Below, one piece after another: positions 40,120 to 53,580 of a DNA stretch of 64,000 nucleotides. The DNA is from Utricularia gibba (lineage: Eukaryota; Streptophyta; Magnoliopsida; Lamiales; Lentibulariaceae). Position numbers and translations under genes: made by a program. How positions within the stretch are numbered: position 1 is the first letter of the stretch; every line of letters begins with the position of its first letter. The DNA lies in the NCBI GenBank assembly GCA_002189035.1, contig NEEC01000013.1, forward strand, positions 2,356,001-2,420,000. The letters are read 5' to 3'. The notes beneath the pieces are model-generated. The model was not told the origin of the DNA. It saw only the letters and a list, made by a program, of their open reading frames with translations, and did no database searches.

Positions 40120-40330
40120 TGCGACTCAAATCGTGTCATTTCATGCATGTGCATTTCATCGTCGCGACGAATGCGACTGATGGACATGCCTGCAAATGCC
40201 GTTTCGACTTGTGCAAACAAAGCATATTACGCGACAATGCGACTGTTCGCACGCGAATGTTCGATTTCGCGATCCGTTACAGTGCAAAACAAATGCATTT
40301 CATCCATGTTAAATTTCGTTTCGATTTTTG
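40120..40330 (+). repeat. Scrambled satellite block
   Basis: Anchors in order are gtcatttcatgcatg (~40133), gcatttcat, gcgacaatgcgactg (~40230) and gcaaaacaaatgcatttcat (~40285). The last lies after, not before, a ccgttacagtgc motif (~40272), so word order is disturbed as well as length. Confidence 0.68.
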
Positions 40331-42735
40331 CCTGATAATAGCCCACACTTGTGCCACAAAGTGGCCACCACGTACGCGACAATGCGACTGAGTCGACGCG
40401 AATGTCATTTCATGCATGCAAAACAAATGCATTTCATTGACGATGTTAAATTTCGGATTTCGAGGCGATCCGTTACAGTGCCTCCAACCCACACCTCATG
40501 ATGGCCTCGTGCGGTATCTCGTCGATATCTTGCAAACCGTAGTGAGTCACGCTTTGCTTGATATAGCGTTTCGAAGCTCGCTCCGAGCCGGTCGAATTTC
40601 GTGTTCAAAGTTTCTCCATCCGACGAACCGTTACAGCTCGTATTTTTGCCTGATAATAGCCCACACTTGTGCCACAAAGTGGCCACCACGTACGCGACAA
40701 TGCGACTGAGGACACCGCAATCGACGCGAATGTCATTTCATGCATGCAAAACAAATGCATTTCATTCGACGATGTTAAATTTCGGATTTCGAGGCGATCC
40801 GTTACAGTGCCTCAGGTGCGGTCCAACCCACACCTCATGATGGCCTCGTGCACTGTTTGGTATCTCGTCGATATCTTGCAAACCGTAGTGAGTCACGCTT
40901 GCTTGATATAGCGTTTCGAAGCTCGCTCCGAGCCGGTCGAATTTCGTGTTCAAAGTTTCTCCATCCGACGAACCGTTACAGCTCGTATTTTTGCCTGATA
41001 ATAGCCCACACTTGTGCCACAAAGTGGCCACCACGTACGCGACAATGCGACTGAGGACACCGCAATCGACGCGAATGTCATTTCATGCATGCAAAACAAA
41101 TGCATTTCATTCGACGATGTTAAATTTCGGATTTCGAGGCGATCCGTTACAGTGCCTCATCCCAATCCAGGCACGATGAAAGCACACTCCATCCGACGAA
41201 CCGTTACAGCTCGTATTTTTGCCTGATAATAGCCCACACTTGTGCCACAAAGTGGCCACACGTACGCGACAATGCGACTGAGGACACCGCAATCGACGCG
41301 AATGTCATTTCATGCATGCAAAACAAATGCATTTCATTGGACGATGTTAAATTTCGGATTTCGAGGCGATCCGTTACAGTAACCCACACCTCATGATGGC
41401 CTCGTGCAATCGTCGAGCGTAGTGAGTCACGCTTTGCTTGATATAGCGTTTCGAAGCTCGCTCCGAGCCGGTCGAATTTCGTGTTCAAAGTTTCTCCATC
41501 CGACGAACCGTTACAGCTCGTATTTTTGCCTGATAATAGCCCACACTTGTGCCACAAAGTGGCCACCACGTACGCGACAATGCGACTGAGGACACCGCAA
41601 TCGACGCGAATGTCATTTCATGCATGCAAAACAAATGCATTTCATTCGACGATGTTAAATTTCGGATTTCGAGGCGATCCGTTACAGTGCCTCGGTGTGG
41701 TCCAACCCACACCTCATGATGGCCTCGTGCGTTTGGTATCTCGTCGATATCTTGCAAACCGTAGTGAGTCACGCTTTGCTTGATATAGCGTTTCGAAGCT
41801 CGCTCCGAGCCGGTCGAATTTCGTGTTCAAAGTTTCCATCCGACGAACCGTTACAGCTCGTATTTTTGCCTGATAATAGCCCACACTTGTGCCACAAAGT
41901 GGCCACCACGTACGCGACAATGCGACTGAGGACACCGCAATCGACGCGAATGTCATTTCATGCATGCAAAACAAATGCATTTCATTGACGATGTTAAATT
42001 TCGGATTTCGAGGCGATCCGTTACAGTGCCTTGGTCCAACCCACACCTCATGATGGCCTCGTGCACTGTTGGTATCTCGTCGATATCTTGCAAACCGTAG
42101 TGAGTCACGCTTTGCTTGATATAGCGTTACGAAGCTCGCTCCGAGCCGGTCGAATTTCGTGTTCAAAGTTTCTCCATCCGACGAACCGTTACAGCTCGTA
42201 TTTTTGCCTGATAATAGCCCACACTTGTGCCACAAAGTGGCCACCACGTACGCGACAATGCGACTGAGGACACCGCAATCGACGCGAATGTCATTTCATG
42301 CATGCAAAACAAATGCATTTCATTCGACGATGTTAAATTTCGGATTTCGAGGCGATCCGTTACAGTGCCTCAGGTGCGGTCCAACCCACACCTCATGATG
42401 GCCTCGTGCACTGCTTGGTATCTCGTCGATATCTTACAAACCGTAGTGAGTCACGCTTTGCTTGATATAGCGTTTCGAAGCCGTCCGAGCCGGTCGAATT
42501 TCGACGAAAGTTTCGTCCATCCGACGAACCGTTACAGCTCGTATTTTTGCCTGATAATAGCCCACACTTGTGCCACAAAGTGGCCACCACGTACGCGACA
42601 ATGCGACTGAGGACACCGCAATCGACGCGAATGTCATTTCATGCATGCAAAACATGACGATGTTAAATTTCGGATTTCGAGGCGATCCGTTACAGTGCCT
42701 CAGGTCGAACCCACACCTCATGATGGCCTCGTGCA
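40330..42735 (+). repeat. Largely ordered core block, mixed tcattcg/tcattgg units
   Basis: Six to seven monomers in order. Units alternate between cattcgacgatg and cattggacgatg, and some read cattgacgatg (~40436, ~41985). A ~30-bp replacement at ~41160-41190 (tcccaatccaggcacgatg) takes the place of the segment from aggtgcgg to tttct. Short losses occur at ~41257 (ggccacacg) and ~42480-42515 (gccgtccgagcc). Confidence 0.8.
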
Positions 42736-43745
42736 CTGCTCGTCGGCGCTTTGCCGATAAGCATGTGCAAGCTCGTTTTTTGCAAATTAGGATGCCGACG
42801 ATCCGTTACAGTGCCACGAAATCACATCATAGCCCACACTTGTTGTCGACGATCGTGCCATGTACGCGACAATGCGACTGAGGACACCGCAATCGACGCG
42901 AATGTCATTTCATGCATGCAAAACAAATGCATTTCATTCGACGATGTTAAATTTCGGATTTCGAGGCGATCCGTTACAGTGCCTCAGGTGCGGTGACCTC
43001 CAACCGTCCACCGTCACGCTGCCGCCTCGCTGTCGAATTTCGTGTTCAAAGTTTCGATATCTCGCGTTACCACGTCTTGCAAATTGTCATTGCATGCTGA
43101 GCTTTGCTTGAGCCAAAAGCTCGCTCCGACAAATGTGACAGCTCGGTTTTTCCATGATGGAGCCCTTACAGTGCCACAAAGCCATAGTACGACAATCACA
43201 GGACAATGAGTCGAATGTCATGTTCGATGCATGCAAAACAAATGCATTTCATTCGACGATGTTAAATTTCGGATTTCGAGGTTTCGATCCGTTACAGTTA
43301 CAGCTCGTCCTGAGCCCACACTTGTGCCACAAAGTGGCCACCACGTACCACACAATGCGACTGCAGGACCCGCAATAATGCAATATGCATAGTGAGTCAC
43401 GCTTTGCTTGATATAGCGTTACGAAGCTCGCTCCGAAATTTCATTTCATCCGACGAACCGTTACAGCTCGTATTTTTGCCTGATAATAGTTACAAAGTTT
43501 GCGACTGATTGTCGATGGCGACGATCCGTTACAGTGCCTCAAACCCACACCTCATGATGGCCTCGTGCAATATATCATCATATCACCTCGTGTCGCCACA
43601 AAGTATCGCCACCACGTATTACTGCGACTGAGGACACCGACAATAGCACGCGAATGTCATTTCTCCGTGAAATACAATCTCGTCGATATCTTGCTCACGC
43701 TCCGATCGGATCGAATTTCGTGTTCAAAGTTTCGACGATTTAGCC
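42735..43745 (+). repeat. Heavily scrambled satellite region
   Basis: Damaged at 42735-42865, 42990-43225 and 43290-43745, with intact islands at 42865-42990 (gcgacaatgcg to the landmark and cctcaggtgcgg) and 43225-43290. Text such as gcaaattaggatgccgac (~42782) and ccaaaagctcgctccg (~43112) has satellite-like composition without alignment over more than ~15 bp. Confidence 0.65.
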
Positions 43746-46700
43746 TGATAATTTGTGCCACAAAGTGGCCACCACGTACGCGACAATGCGACTGAGTCGA
43801 CGCGAATGTCATTTCATGCATGTGCATTTCATTCGACGATGTTAAATTTCGCCGATCCGTTACAGTGCCTCAGGTGTGATGGCCTCGTGCACTGTTGGTA
43901 TCTCGTCGATATCTTGCAAACCGTAGTGAGTCACGCTTTGCTTGACGAAGCTCGCTCCGAGCCGGTCGAATTTCGTGTTCAAAGTTTCTCCATCCGACGA
44001 ACCGTTACAGCTCGTATTTTTGCCTGATAATAGCCCACACTTGTGCCACAAAGTGGCCACCACGTACGCGACAATGCGACTGAGGACACCGCAATCGTCA
44101 TGCATGCAAAACAAATGCATTTCATTCGACGATGTTAAATTTCGGATTTCGAGGCGATCCGTTACAGTGCCTCAAACCGCATTTCATATCGCATATGAGT
44201 TTTGCCGTTTCGGATTTTCGTGTTCAAAGTTTCTCCATCCGACGAACCGTTACAGCTCGTATTTTTGCCTGATAATAGCCCACACTTGTGCCACAAAGTG
44301 GCCACCACGTACGCGACAATGCGACTGAGGACACCGCAATCGACGCGAATGTCATTTCATGCATGCAAAACAAATGCATTTCATTCGACGATGTTAAATT
44401 TCGGATTTCGAGGCGATCCGTTACAGTGCCTCAGTGCGGTCCAACCCACCTCACCTCGTGCACTGATCTCGTCGATATCTTGCAAACCGTGAGTCACGCT
44501 TTGCTTGATATAGCGTGAAGCTCGCTTCGAATTTCGTCAAAGTTTCTCCATCCGATTATCGTATTTTTGCCTGATAATAGCCCACACTTGTGCCACAAAG
44601 TGGCCACCACGTACGCGACAATGCGACTTTGTCATTTCATGATGCATGCATTTCATTCGACGATGTTCGGAAGGCGATCCGTTACAGTGCCTCAGGTGCA
44701 TCATGATGGCCTCGTGCACTGCTTGGTATCTCGTCGATATCTTGCGTAGTGAGTCACGCTTTGCTTGATATAGCGTTACGAAGCTCGCTCCGAGCCGGTC
44801 GAATTTCGTGTTCAAAGTTTCGACCCGTTACAGCTCGTATTTTTGCCTGATAATAGCCCACACTTGTGCCACAAAGTGGCCACCACGTACGCGACAATGC
44901 GACTGAGGACACCGCAATCGACGCGAATGTCATTTCATGCATGCAAAACAAATGCATTTCATTCGACGATGTTAAATTTCGGATTTCGAGGCGATCCGTT
45001 ACAGTGCCTCAGGTGCGTCCCGAACCACCTCATGATGGCCTCGTGCACTGTTTGGTATCTCGTCGATATCTTGCAAACCGTAGTGAGTCACGCTTTGCTT
45101 GATATAGCGTTATCGCATCGAATTTCGTGTTCAAAGTTTCTCATCCGTTACAGCTCGTAGCCTCACGTGCTTTGCTTCGATGTCATTGCATGTTTTCGAC
45201 GATGCGGATCGAGGCGATCCGTTACAGTGCCGGTTGATGGCCTCGTGCAAATAAGTAGTTCAATATAGCATCGCTCCGAGCAACGTGTTCAAAGGACGAA
45301 CCGTTACAGCTCGTATTTTTGCCTGATAATAGCCCACACTTGTGCCACAAAGTGGCCACCACGTACGCGACAATGCGACTGAGGACACCGCAATCGACGC
45401 GAATGTCATTTCATGCATGCAAAACAAATGCATTTCATTCGACGATGTTAAATTTCGGATTTCGAGGCGATCCGTTACAGTGCGAACCCACACCTCATGA
45501 TGGCCTCGTGCAATGTCGATCTTGCATAGTGAGTCACGCTTTGCATATAGCGTTACGAAGCTCGCTCCGAGCCGGTCGAATTTCGTGTTCAAAGTTTCTC
45601 CATCCGACGAACCGTTACAGCTCGTATTTTTGCCTGATAATAGCCCACACTTGTGCCACAAAGTGGCCACCACGTACGCGACAATGCGACTGAGGACACC
45701 GCAATCGACGCGAATGTCATTTCATGCATGCAAAACAAATGCATTTCATTCGACGATCGGATTTCGAGGCGATCCGTTACAGTGCCTCAGGTGCGGTCCA
45801 ACCCACACCTCATGATGGCCGTGCAATCTCGTCGATATCCACGCTTTGCTTGATATAGCGTTACGAAGCTCGCTCCGAGCCGGTCGAATTTCGTGTTCAA
45901 AGTTTCTCCATCCGACGAACCGTTACAGCTCGTATTTTTGCCTGATAATAGCCCACACTTGTGCCACAAAGTGGCCACCACGTACGCGACAATGCGACTG
46001 AGGACACCGCAATCGACGCGAATGTCATTTCATGCATGCAAAACAAATGCATTTCATTCGACGATGTTAAATTTCGGATTTCGAGGCGATCCGTTACAGT
46101 GCCTCGGGATGTCGTGCAAATCCGCTCCATCGGTCGAATGTGTTCACGTTTATAATTTGTGCCACAAAGTGTATTTTGTGCATGCCGTGCCTCACAGTAG
46201 CGTTATATCTTGCAAACCGTAGTGAGTCACGCTTTGCTTGATATAGCGTTTCGACTCGAAATTTCGTGTTCAAAGTTTCTCCATCCGACGAACCGTTACA
46301 GCTCGTATTTTTGCCTGATAATAGCCCACACTTGTGCCACAAAGTGGCCACCACGTACGCGACAATGCGACTGAGGACACCGCAATCGACGCGAATGTCA
46401 TTTCATGCATGCAAAACAAATGCATTTCATTCGACGATGTTAAATTTCGGATTTCGAGGCGATCCGTTACAGTGCCTCAGGTTGCCTCGTGCAATGTCCT
46501 TGGTAGTGAGTCACGCTTTGCCGTTACGAAGCTCGCTCCGTCGCCAAAGTTTCTCCATTGGGCCTGATCCCACACTTGTGCCATACGCGACAATGCGACT
46601 GAGGACACCGCAATCGACGCGAATGTCATTTCATGCATGCAAAACAAATGCATTTCATTGACGATGTTAAATTTCGGATTTCGAGGCGATCCGTTACAGT

Positions 46701-47000
46701 GCCTCAGGTTGGGCCTCGTGCACTGCTTGGTATCTCGTCGATATCTTGCTAGTGAGTCACGCTTTGCTTGATATAGCGTTTCGCTCCGTCGAATTTCGTG
46801 TTCAAAGTTTCTCCATCCGACGAACCGTTACAGCTCGTATTTTTGCCTGATAATAGCCCACACTTGTGCCACAAAGTGGCCACCACGTACGCGACAATGC
46901 GACTGAGGACACCGACGCGAATGTCATTTCATGCATGCAGGACGATGTTGGATTTCGAGGCGAACAGTGCCTCAAACCCAGATGGCAAATATCCGTAGTG
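43745..47000 (+). repeat. Core with alternating ordered and damaged units
   Basis: The best ordered part is 45300-46105. Damage lies at 44180-44215, 44450-44700 (several short losses), 45110-45300, 46105-46205, 46480-46580 and 46920-47000. The 45110-45300 unit retains gcgatccgttacagtgcc and gatggcctcgtgcaaat but little else. Confidence 0.73.
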
Positions 47001-48390
47001 AGTCACGCTTTGCTTGATATAGCGTTACGAAGCTCGCTCCGAGCCGGTCGAATTTCGTGTTCAAAGTTTCTCCATCCGACGAACCGTTACAGCTCGTATT
47101 TTTGCCTGATAATAGCCCACACTTGTGCCACAAAGTGGCCACCACGTACGCGACAATGCGACTGAGGACACCGCAATCGACGCGAATGTCATTTCATGCA
47201 TGCAAAACAAATGCATTTCATTCGACGATGTTAAATTTCGGATTTCGAGGCGATCCGTTACAGTGCCTCAGGTGCGGTCCAACCCACACCTCATGATGGC
47301 CTCGTGCACTGCTTGGTATCTCGTCGATATCTTGCAAACCGTAGTGAGTCACGCTTTGCTTGATATAGCGTTACGAAGCTCGCTCCGAGCCGGTCGAATT
47401 TCGTGTTCAAAGTTTCTCCATCCGACGAACCGTTACAGCTCGTATTTTTGCCTGATAATAGCCCACACTTGTGCCACAAAGTGGCCACCACGTACGCGAC
47501 AATGCGACTGAGGACACCGCAATCGACGCGAATGTCATTTCATGCATGCAAAACAAATGCATTTCATTCGACGATGTTAAATTTCGGATTTCGAGGCGAT
47601 CCGTTACAGTGCCTCATCCAACCCACACCTCATGATGGCCTCGTGCACTGTTGGTATCTCGTCGATATCTTGCAAACCGTAGTGAGTCACGCTTTGCTTG
47701 ATATAGCGTTACGAAGCTCGCTCCGAGCCGGTCGAATTTCGTGTTCAAAGTTTCTCCATCCGACGAACCGTTACAGCTCGTATTTTTGCCTGATAATAGC
47801 CCACACTTGTGCCACAAAGTGGCCACCACGTACGCGACAATGCGACTGAGGACACCGCAATCGACGCGAATGTCATTTCATGCATGCAAAACAAATGCAT
47901 TTCATTGACGATGTTAAATTTCGGATTTCGAGGCGATCCGTTACAGTGCCTCAGGTGGTCCAACCCACACCTCATGATGGCCTCGTGCACATCTCGTCGA
48001 TATCTTGCAAACCGTAGTGAGTCACGCTTTGCTTGATATAGCGTTACGAAGCTCGCTCCGAGCCGGTCGAATTTCGTGTTCAAAGTTTCTCCATCCGACG
48101 AACCGTTACAGCATTTTTGCCTGATAATAGCCCACACTTGTGCCACAAAGTGGCCACCACGTACGCGACAATGCGACTGAGGACACCGCAATCGACGCGA
48201 ATGTCATTTCATGCATGCAAAACAAATGCATTTCATTCGACGATGTTAAATTTCGGATTTCGAGGCGATCCGTTACAGTGCCTCAGGTTCCAACCCACAC
48301 CTCATGATGGCCTCGTGCACTGCTTGGTATCTCGTCGATATCTTGCAAACCGTAGTGAGTCACGCTTTGCTTGATATAGCGTTTCGAAAA
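47000..48390 (+). repeat. Ordered core block
   Basis: Four monomers in order. Short losses occur at ~47615 (cctcatccaaccc), ~47650 (cactgttgg), ~47906 (cattgacg), ~47953 (aggtggtcc), ~47990 (gcacatctcg) and ~48112 (acagcattttt). Confidence 0.83.
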
Positions 48391-49339
48391 CTCCATCCGA
48401 CGAACCGTTACAGCTCGTATTTTTGCCTGATAATAGCCCACACTTGTGCGTGGCCACCACGTTGCGACTGAGGACACCGCAATCGACGCGAATGTCATTT
48501 CATGCATGCAAAACAAATGCATTTCATTCGACGACGGATTTCGTCCGTTACAGTGCCTCATAACCCACACCTCATGATGGCCTCGTGCACTGTTGGTATA
48601 TATCTTGCAAACCGTAGTGAGTCACGCTTTGCTTGATATAGCGTTACGAAGCTCGCTCCGAGGGTCGAATTTCGTGTTCAAAGTTTCTCCATCCGACGAA
48701 CCGTTACAGCTCGTATTTTTGCCTGATAATAGCCCACACTTGTGCCACAAAGTGGCCACCACGTACGCGACAATGCGACTGAGGACACCGCAATCGACGC
48801 GAATGTCATTTCATGCATGCAAAACAAATGCATTTCATTCGACGATGTTAAATTTCGGATTTCGAGGCGATCCGTTACAGTGCCTTGGTGTGGTCCAACC
48901 CACACCTCATGAAATCTCGTCGATATCTTGAAACCGTAGTGAGTCACGCTTTGCTTGATATAGCGTTTCGAAGCTCGCTCCGAAAAAAGTTTCGACGAAC
49001 CGTTACAGCTCGAGCCGTTTACGCGACAATGCGACTGAGGACACCGCAATCGACGCGAATGTCATTTCATGCATGCAAAAAAATGCATTTCATTGACGAT
49101 GTTAAATTTCGGATTTCGAGGCGATCCGTTACAGTGCCAACCCACACCTCATGATGGCCTCGTGCATGTTGGTATCTCGTCGATATCTTGCAAACCGTAG
49201 TGAGTCACGCTTTGCTTGATATAGCGTTTCGAAGCTCGCTCCGAGCCGGTCGAATTTCGTGTTCAAAGTTTCTCCATCCGACGAACCGTTACAGCTCGTA
49301 TTTTTGCCTGATAATAGCCCACACTTGTGCCACAAAGTG

Positions 49340-50480
49340 GCCACCACGTACGCGACAATGCGACTTAGGAAACCGCAATCGACGCGAATGTCATTTCATG
49401 CATGCAAAACAAATGCATTTCATTGGACGATGTTAAATTTCGGATTTCGAAGCGATCCGTTACAGTGCCTCGGGTGTGGTCCAACCACACCTCATGATGG
49501 CCTCGTGCACCGTTTGGTATCTCGTCGATATCTTGCAAACCGTAGTGAGTCACGCTTGCTTGATATAGCGTTTCGAAGCTCGCTCCGAGCCGGTCGAATT
49601 TTGTGTTCAAAGTTTCTGCATCCGACGAACCGTTACAGCTCGTATTTTTGCCTGATAATAGCCCACACTTGTGCCACAAAGTGGCCACCACGTACGCGAC
49701 AATGCGACTGAGGACACCACAATCGACGCGAATGTCATTTCATGCATGCAAAACAAATGCATTTCATTGGACGATGTTAAATTTCGGATTTCGAGGCGAT
49801 CCGTTACAGTGCCTTGGGTGTGGTCCAACCCGCAACTCATGATGGCTCGTGCATTGTTTGGTATCTCATCGATATCTTGCAAACCGTAGTGAGTCACGCT
49901 TTGCTTGATATAGCGTTACGAAGCTCGCTCCGAGCCTCTCCGACGAACCGTTACAGCTCGTATTTTTGCCTGATAATAGCCCACACTTGTGCCACAAAGT
50001 GGCCACCACGTACGCGACAATGCGACTTAGGAACCGCAATCGACGCGAATGTCATTTCATGCATGCAAAACAAATGCATTTCATTGGACGATGTTAAATT
50101 TCGGATTTCGAGGCGATCCGTTACAGTGCCTCGGGGGTGGTCCAACCACACCTCATGATGGCCTCGTGCATTGTTTGGTACTCGTCGATATCTTGCAAAC
50201 CGTAGTGAGTCACGCTTTGCTTGATATAGCGTTTCGAAGCTCGCTCCAGCCGGTCGAATTTTGTGTTCAAAGTTTCTCCATCCGACGAACCGTTACAGCT
50301 CGTATTTTTGCCTGATAATAGCCCACACTTGTGCCACAAAGTGGCCACACGTGCGCCGACGCGAATGTCATTTCATGCCAAAACAAATGCATTTCATTGG
50401 ACGATTTTAAATTTCGGATTTCGAGGCGATCCGTTACAGTCTCGGGTGTGGTCCAACCACACCTCATGATGGCCTCGTGC
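49340..50480 (+). repeat. Transition out of the core: mixed subtypes
   Basis: Units now carry variants absent from the core consensus: cgacttaggaaaccgc (~49361), tcgaagcgatcc (~49447), cgggtgtggtcc, gcaccgtttgg, gtttctgcatccgac (~49612) and ccgcaactcatg (~49830). Single-base losses continue, e.g. ccaaccacacc (~49482, ~50143) and cgcttgcttg (~49554). Confidence 0.82.
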
Positions 50481-51680
50481 AATCGATATCTTGAAACCGT
50501 ACACACGTTTCGAATCGAAAAAACAACCGTGACGATAATTCCACATTACGCGACAATGCGACTGTTGAATGTCATTTCATGCATGCAAAACAAATGCATT
50601 TCATTGGACGATGTTAAATTTCGGATTTCGAGGCGATCCGTTACAGTGCCTCAGCCTCGCAATCAAAACACATGCATGCATCCTCGCTGTCGACGTTTGT
50701 TTTCAAATCGATCCGATTACAGCTCGTATATAAGCCCACACTTGTGCCACAAAGTGGCCACCACGTTCACGACAATGCGACTTCGACGCGAATGTCATTT
50801 CATGCATGCAAAACAAATGCATTTCATTGGACGATGTTAAATTTCGGATTTCGAAGCGATCCGATACAGTGCCTCGGGTGTGGTCCAATGCACACCTCAT
50901 GATGGCCTCGTGCACCGTTTGGTATCTCGTCGATATCTTGAAAACCAGTGAGTCAAACTTGCTTGATATAGCGTTTCGAAGCTCGCTCCGAGCCGGTCGA
51001 ATTTTGTGTTCTTTCTGATTCCGACGAACCGTTACAGCTCGATTTTTGCCTGATAATAGCCCACACTCGTGCCACAAAGTGGCCACCACGCACGCGACAA
51101 TGCGACTGAGGACACCGCAATCGACGTGAATGTCATTGCTTGCAAAACAAATGCATTTCATTCGACGATGTTAAATTTCGGATTTCGAGCGATCCGTTAC
51201 AGTGCCTCAGGTGCGGTCCAACCCACACCTCATGATGGCCTCGTGCACTGCTTGGTATCTCGTCGATATCTTGCAAACCGTAGTGAGTCACGCTTTGCCG
51301 ATGCATAATAAAGTTTCTCCACCGACGAACCGTTACAGCTCGTATTTTTGCCTGATAATAGCCCACAACAAAGTGGCCACCACGTACGCGACAATGCGAC
51401 TATCGACGCGAATGTCGCATGCATTTTCATTGACGCGATTTCCGATCCGTACAGTGCCTCGGGTGTGGTCCAATGCACGATGGCAATCTCGTCGATATCT
51501 TGAAAACCATAGCATATGCTTGATATAGCATTTCGAAGAGCCGGTCGAATGTGTTCAAAGTTTCTGGATTTCGTATTTTTGCCTGCCCACACTTGTGCCA
51601 CAAAGTTACACAATGCGACTGTCGACGCGAATGGCATGTGCATTTCATTGGACGATCGGATTTCGAAATCCGCAGTGCAA
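50480..51680 (+). repeat. Scrambled and shortened mixed-subtype units
   Basis: Damage lies at 50480-50575 (cgaatcgaaaaaacaaccg), 50655-50740 and 51295-51680. The unit at 50853-51020 begins as subtype P (gcgatccgatacag, ccaatgcacacc) but also has the ctttctgattccgac of the 56.6-kb unit, so it mixes private variants of two different intact monomers. Confidence 0.72.
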
Positions 51681-52935
51681 ACTCATGATGTGCTCGTGCA
51701 TTGTTTGGTATCTCATCGATATCTTGCAAACCGTAGTGAGTCACGCTTTGCTTGATATAGCGTTACGAAGCTCGCTCCGAGCCGGTCGAATTTCGTGTTC
51801 AATGTTTCGCATCCGACGAACCGTTACAGCTCGTATTTTTGCCTGATAATAGCCCACACTTGTGCCACAAAGCGGCCACCACGTACGCGACAATGCGACT
51901 TAGGAAACCGCAATCGACGCGAATGTCATTTCATGCATGCAAAACAAATGCATTTCATTGGACGATGTTAAATTTCGGATTTCGAAGCGATCCGATACAG
52001 TGCCTCGGGTGTGGTCCAATGCACACCTCATGATGGCCTCGTGCACCGTTTGGTATCTCGTCGATATCTTGAAAACCATAGTGAGTCAAACTATGCTTGA
52101 TATAGCATTTCGAAGCTCGCTCCGAGCCGGTCGAATTTTGTGTTCAAAGTTTCTGCATCCGACGAACCGTTACAGCTCGTATTTTTGCCTGATAATAGCC
52201 CACACTTGTGCCACAAAGTGGCCACCACGTACGCGACAATGCGACTGAGGACACCACAATCGACGCGAATGTCATTTCATGCATGCAAAACAAATGCATT
52301 TCATTGGACGATGTTAAATTTCGGATTTCGAGGCAATCCGTTACAGTGCCTTGGGTGTGGTCCAACCCGCAACTCATGATGTGCTCGTGCATTGTTTGGT
52401 ATCTCATCGATATCTTGCAAACCGTAGTGAGTCACGCTTTGCTTGATATAGCGTTACGAAGCTCGCTCCGAGCCGGTCGAATTTCGTGTTCAATGTTTCG
52501 CATCCGACGAACCGTTACAGCTCGTATTTTTGCCTGATAATAGCCCACACTTGTGCCACAAAGCGGCCACCACGTACGCGACAATGCGACTTAGGAAACC
52601 GCAATCGACGCGAATGTCATTTCATGCATGCAAAACAAATGCATTTCATTGGACGATGTTAAATTTCGGATTTCGAAGCGATCCATTACAGTGCCTCGGG
52701 GGTGGTCCAACCAACACCTCATGATGGCCTCGTGCATTGTTTGGTACCTCGTCGATATCTTGCAAACCGTAGTGAGTCACGCTTTGCTTGATATAGCGTT
52801 TCGAAGCTCGCTCCCAGCCGGTTGAATTTTGCAAAGTTTCTCCATCCGACGAACCGTTACAGCTCGAATTTTCGCGTGATAATAGCCCACACTTGTGCCA
52901 CAAAGTGGCCACTACGATCACGACAATGCGCCTCA
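51680..52935 (+). repeat. P-Q-R block of satellite subtypes, first copy
   Basis: Three distinctive units follow one another. P (~51950-52200) has gcgatccgatacag, ccaatgcacacc and gtcaaactatgcttg. Q (~52230-52640) has aggcaatcc, ccttgggtgtgg, gatgtgctcgtgc, ttcaatgtttcgcatcc, aagcggccacc and cttaggaaaccg. R (~52640-52935) has gcgatccattacag, cgggggtggtcc, tttggtacctcg, gctcccagccgg and ccactacgatcacgac. The same order is met again at ~54.96-56.42 kb. Confidence 0.82.
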
Positions 52936-53580
52936 AGACTTCGACGCGAATGTCGCTTGCAAGGACGATTTTAAATTTCCGAGGCGATCCGTTACACTGT
53001 CTCGGTGTGGTCCTCATGATGGCCTCGTGCATGTTTGGTATCTCGTCGATATCTTGAAAACCGTAGTGATTCACACGTTTCGAAGCTCGCTCCGTCGAAT
53101 TTTGTGTTCAGAGTTTCTGATTCCGACGAACCGTGCTCGAATATAATAGCCCACACTTGTGCCACAAGTGGCGCACGCGACAATGCGACTGAGGACACCG
53201 CAATCGACGTGAATGTCATTTCATGCTTGCAAAACAAATGCATTTCATTGGACGATGTTAAATTTCATTTCGAGGCGATCCGTTACAAACCCACACCTCA
53301 TGATGGCCTTTTTTGGAATTGTCCGATCCCAGTGCAATCATGATGGCCTCGTGCAATCATAAGTTTGCTTGATATAGCGTTTCGAAGCTCGCTCCGAGCC
53401 GGTCGAATTTTGTGTTGTTTCTGATTCGACGAACCGTTATATTTTTGCCTGATCGCCATATCTGCGACTGAGGACACCGCAATCGACGCGACAATGCTGC
53501 AAAACAAATGCATTTCATTCGACGATGTTGGATTTCTCCGTTACAGTGCCTCAAACCCACGATGGCCTCGTGCAAATATC
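52935..53580 (+). repeat. Eroded copy of the 56.4-56.9 kb satellite units, then scrambled
   Basis: Following R, this stretch carries private variants of the intact units at 56425-56900: ttacactgtctcgg (~52992), gtagtgattcac (~53064), cagagtttctgattccgac (~53109) and cgacgtgaatgtc (~53206). Unlike them it has lost many short pieces. From ~53285 it becomes scrambled (atggccttttttggaattg). It looks like a damaged second copy of a known intact sequence. Confidence 0.78.

Larger units (their letters stand above)
7195..49340 (+). repeat. Core array: near-identical young monomers with many deletions
   Basis: Intact units all match one consensus (cctcaggtgcggtcc, gcactgcttgg, gcgttacgaagc, catgcatgcaaaac, cattcgacgatg) almost base for base, even tens of kb apart. 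Between them are units shortened by one to a few bases and scrambled stretches. Typical small losses are ccaaccacacc for ccaacccacacc (~8290, ~37265, ~38621), cgcttgcttg for cgctttgcttg (~8892, ~37675, ~40898) and tttctcatcc for tttctccatcc (~36715, ~39087, ~39746). Substitutions are rare. The main ordered and scrambled blocks are listed separately. Confidence 0.9.

Noticed and set aside
7195-49340. CRISPR array
   Set aside because: The repeats are ~346 bp, contiguous and without unique spacers. There are no cas genes.
5304-49711. Many open frames of 66-234 codons on both strands, with the same peptide recurring every unit
   Set aside because: They are the translated satellite. The 346-bp unit is 1 modulo 3, so each frame shifts every unit. 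The frames occur on both strands over the same bases and end at fixed monomer positions. No start context, domain or codon bias supports a gene.
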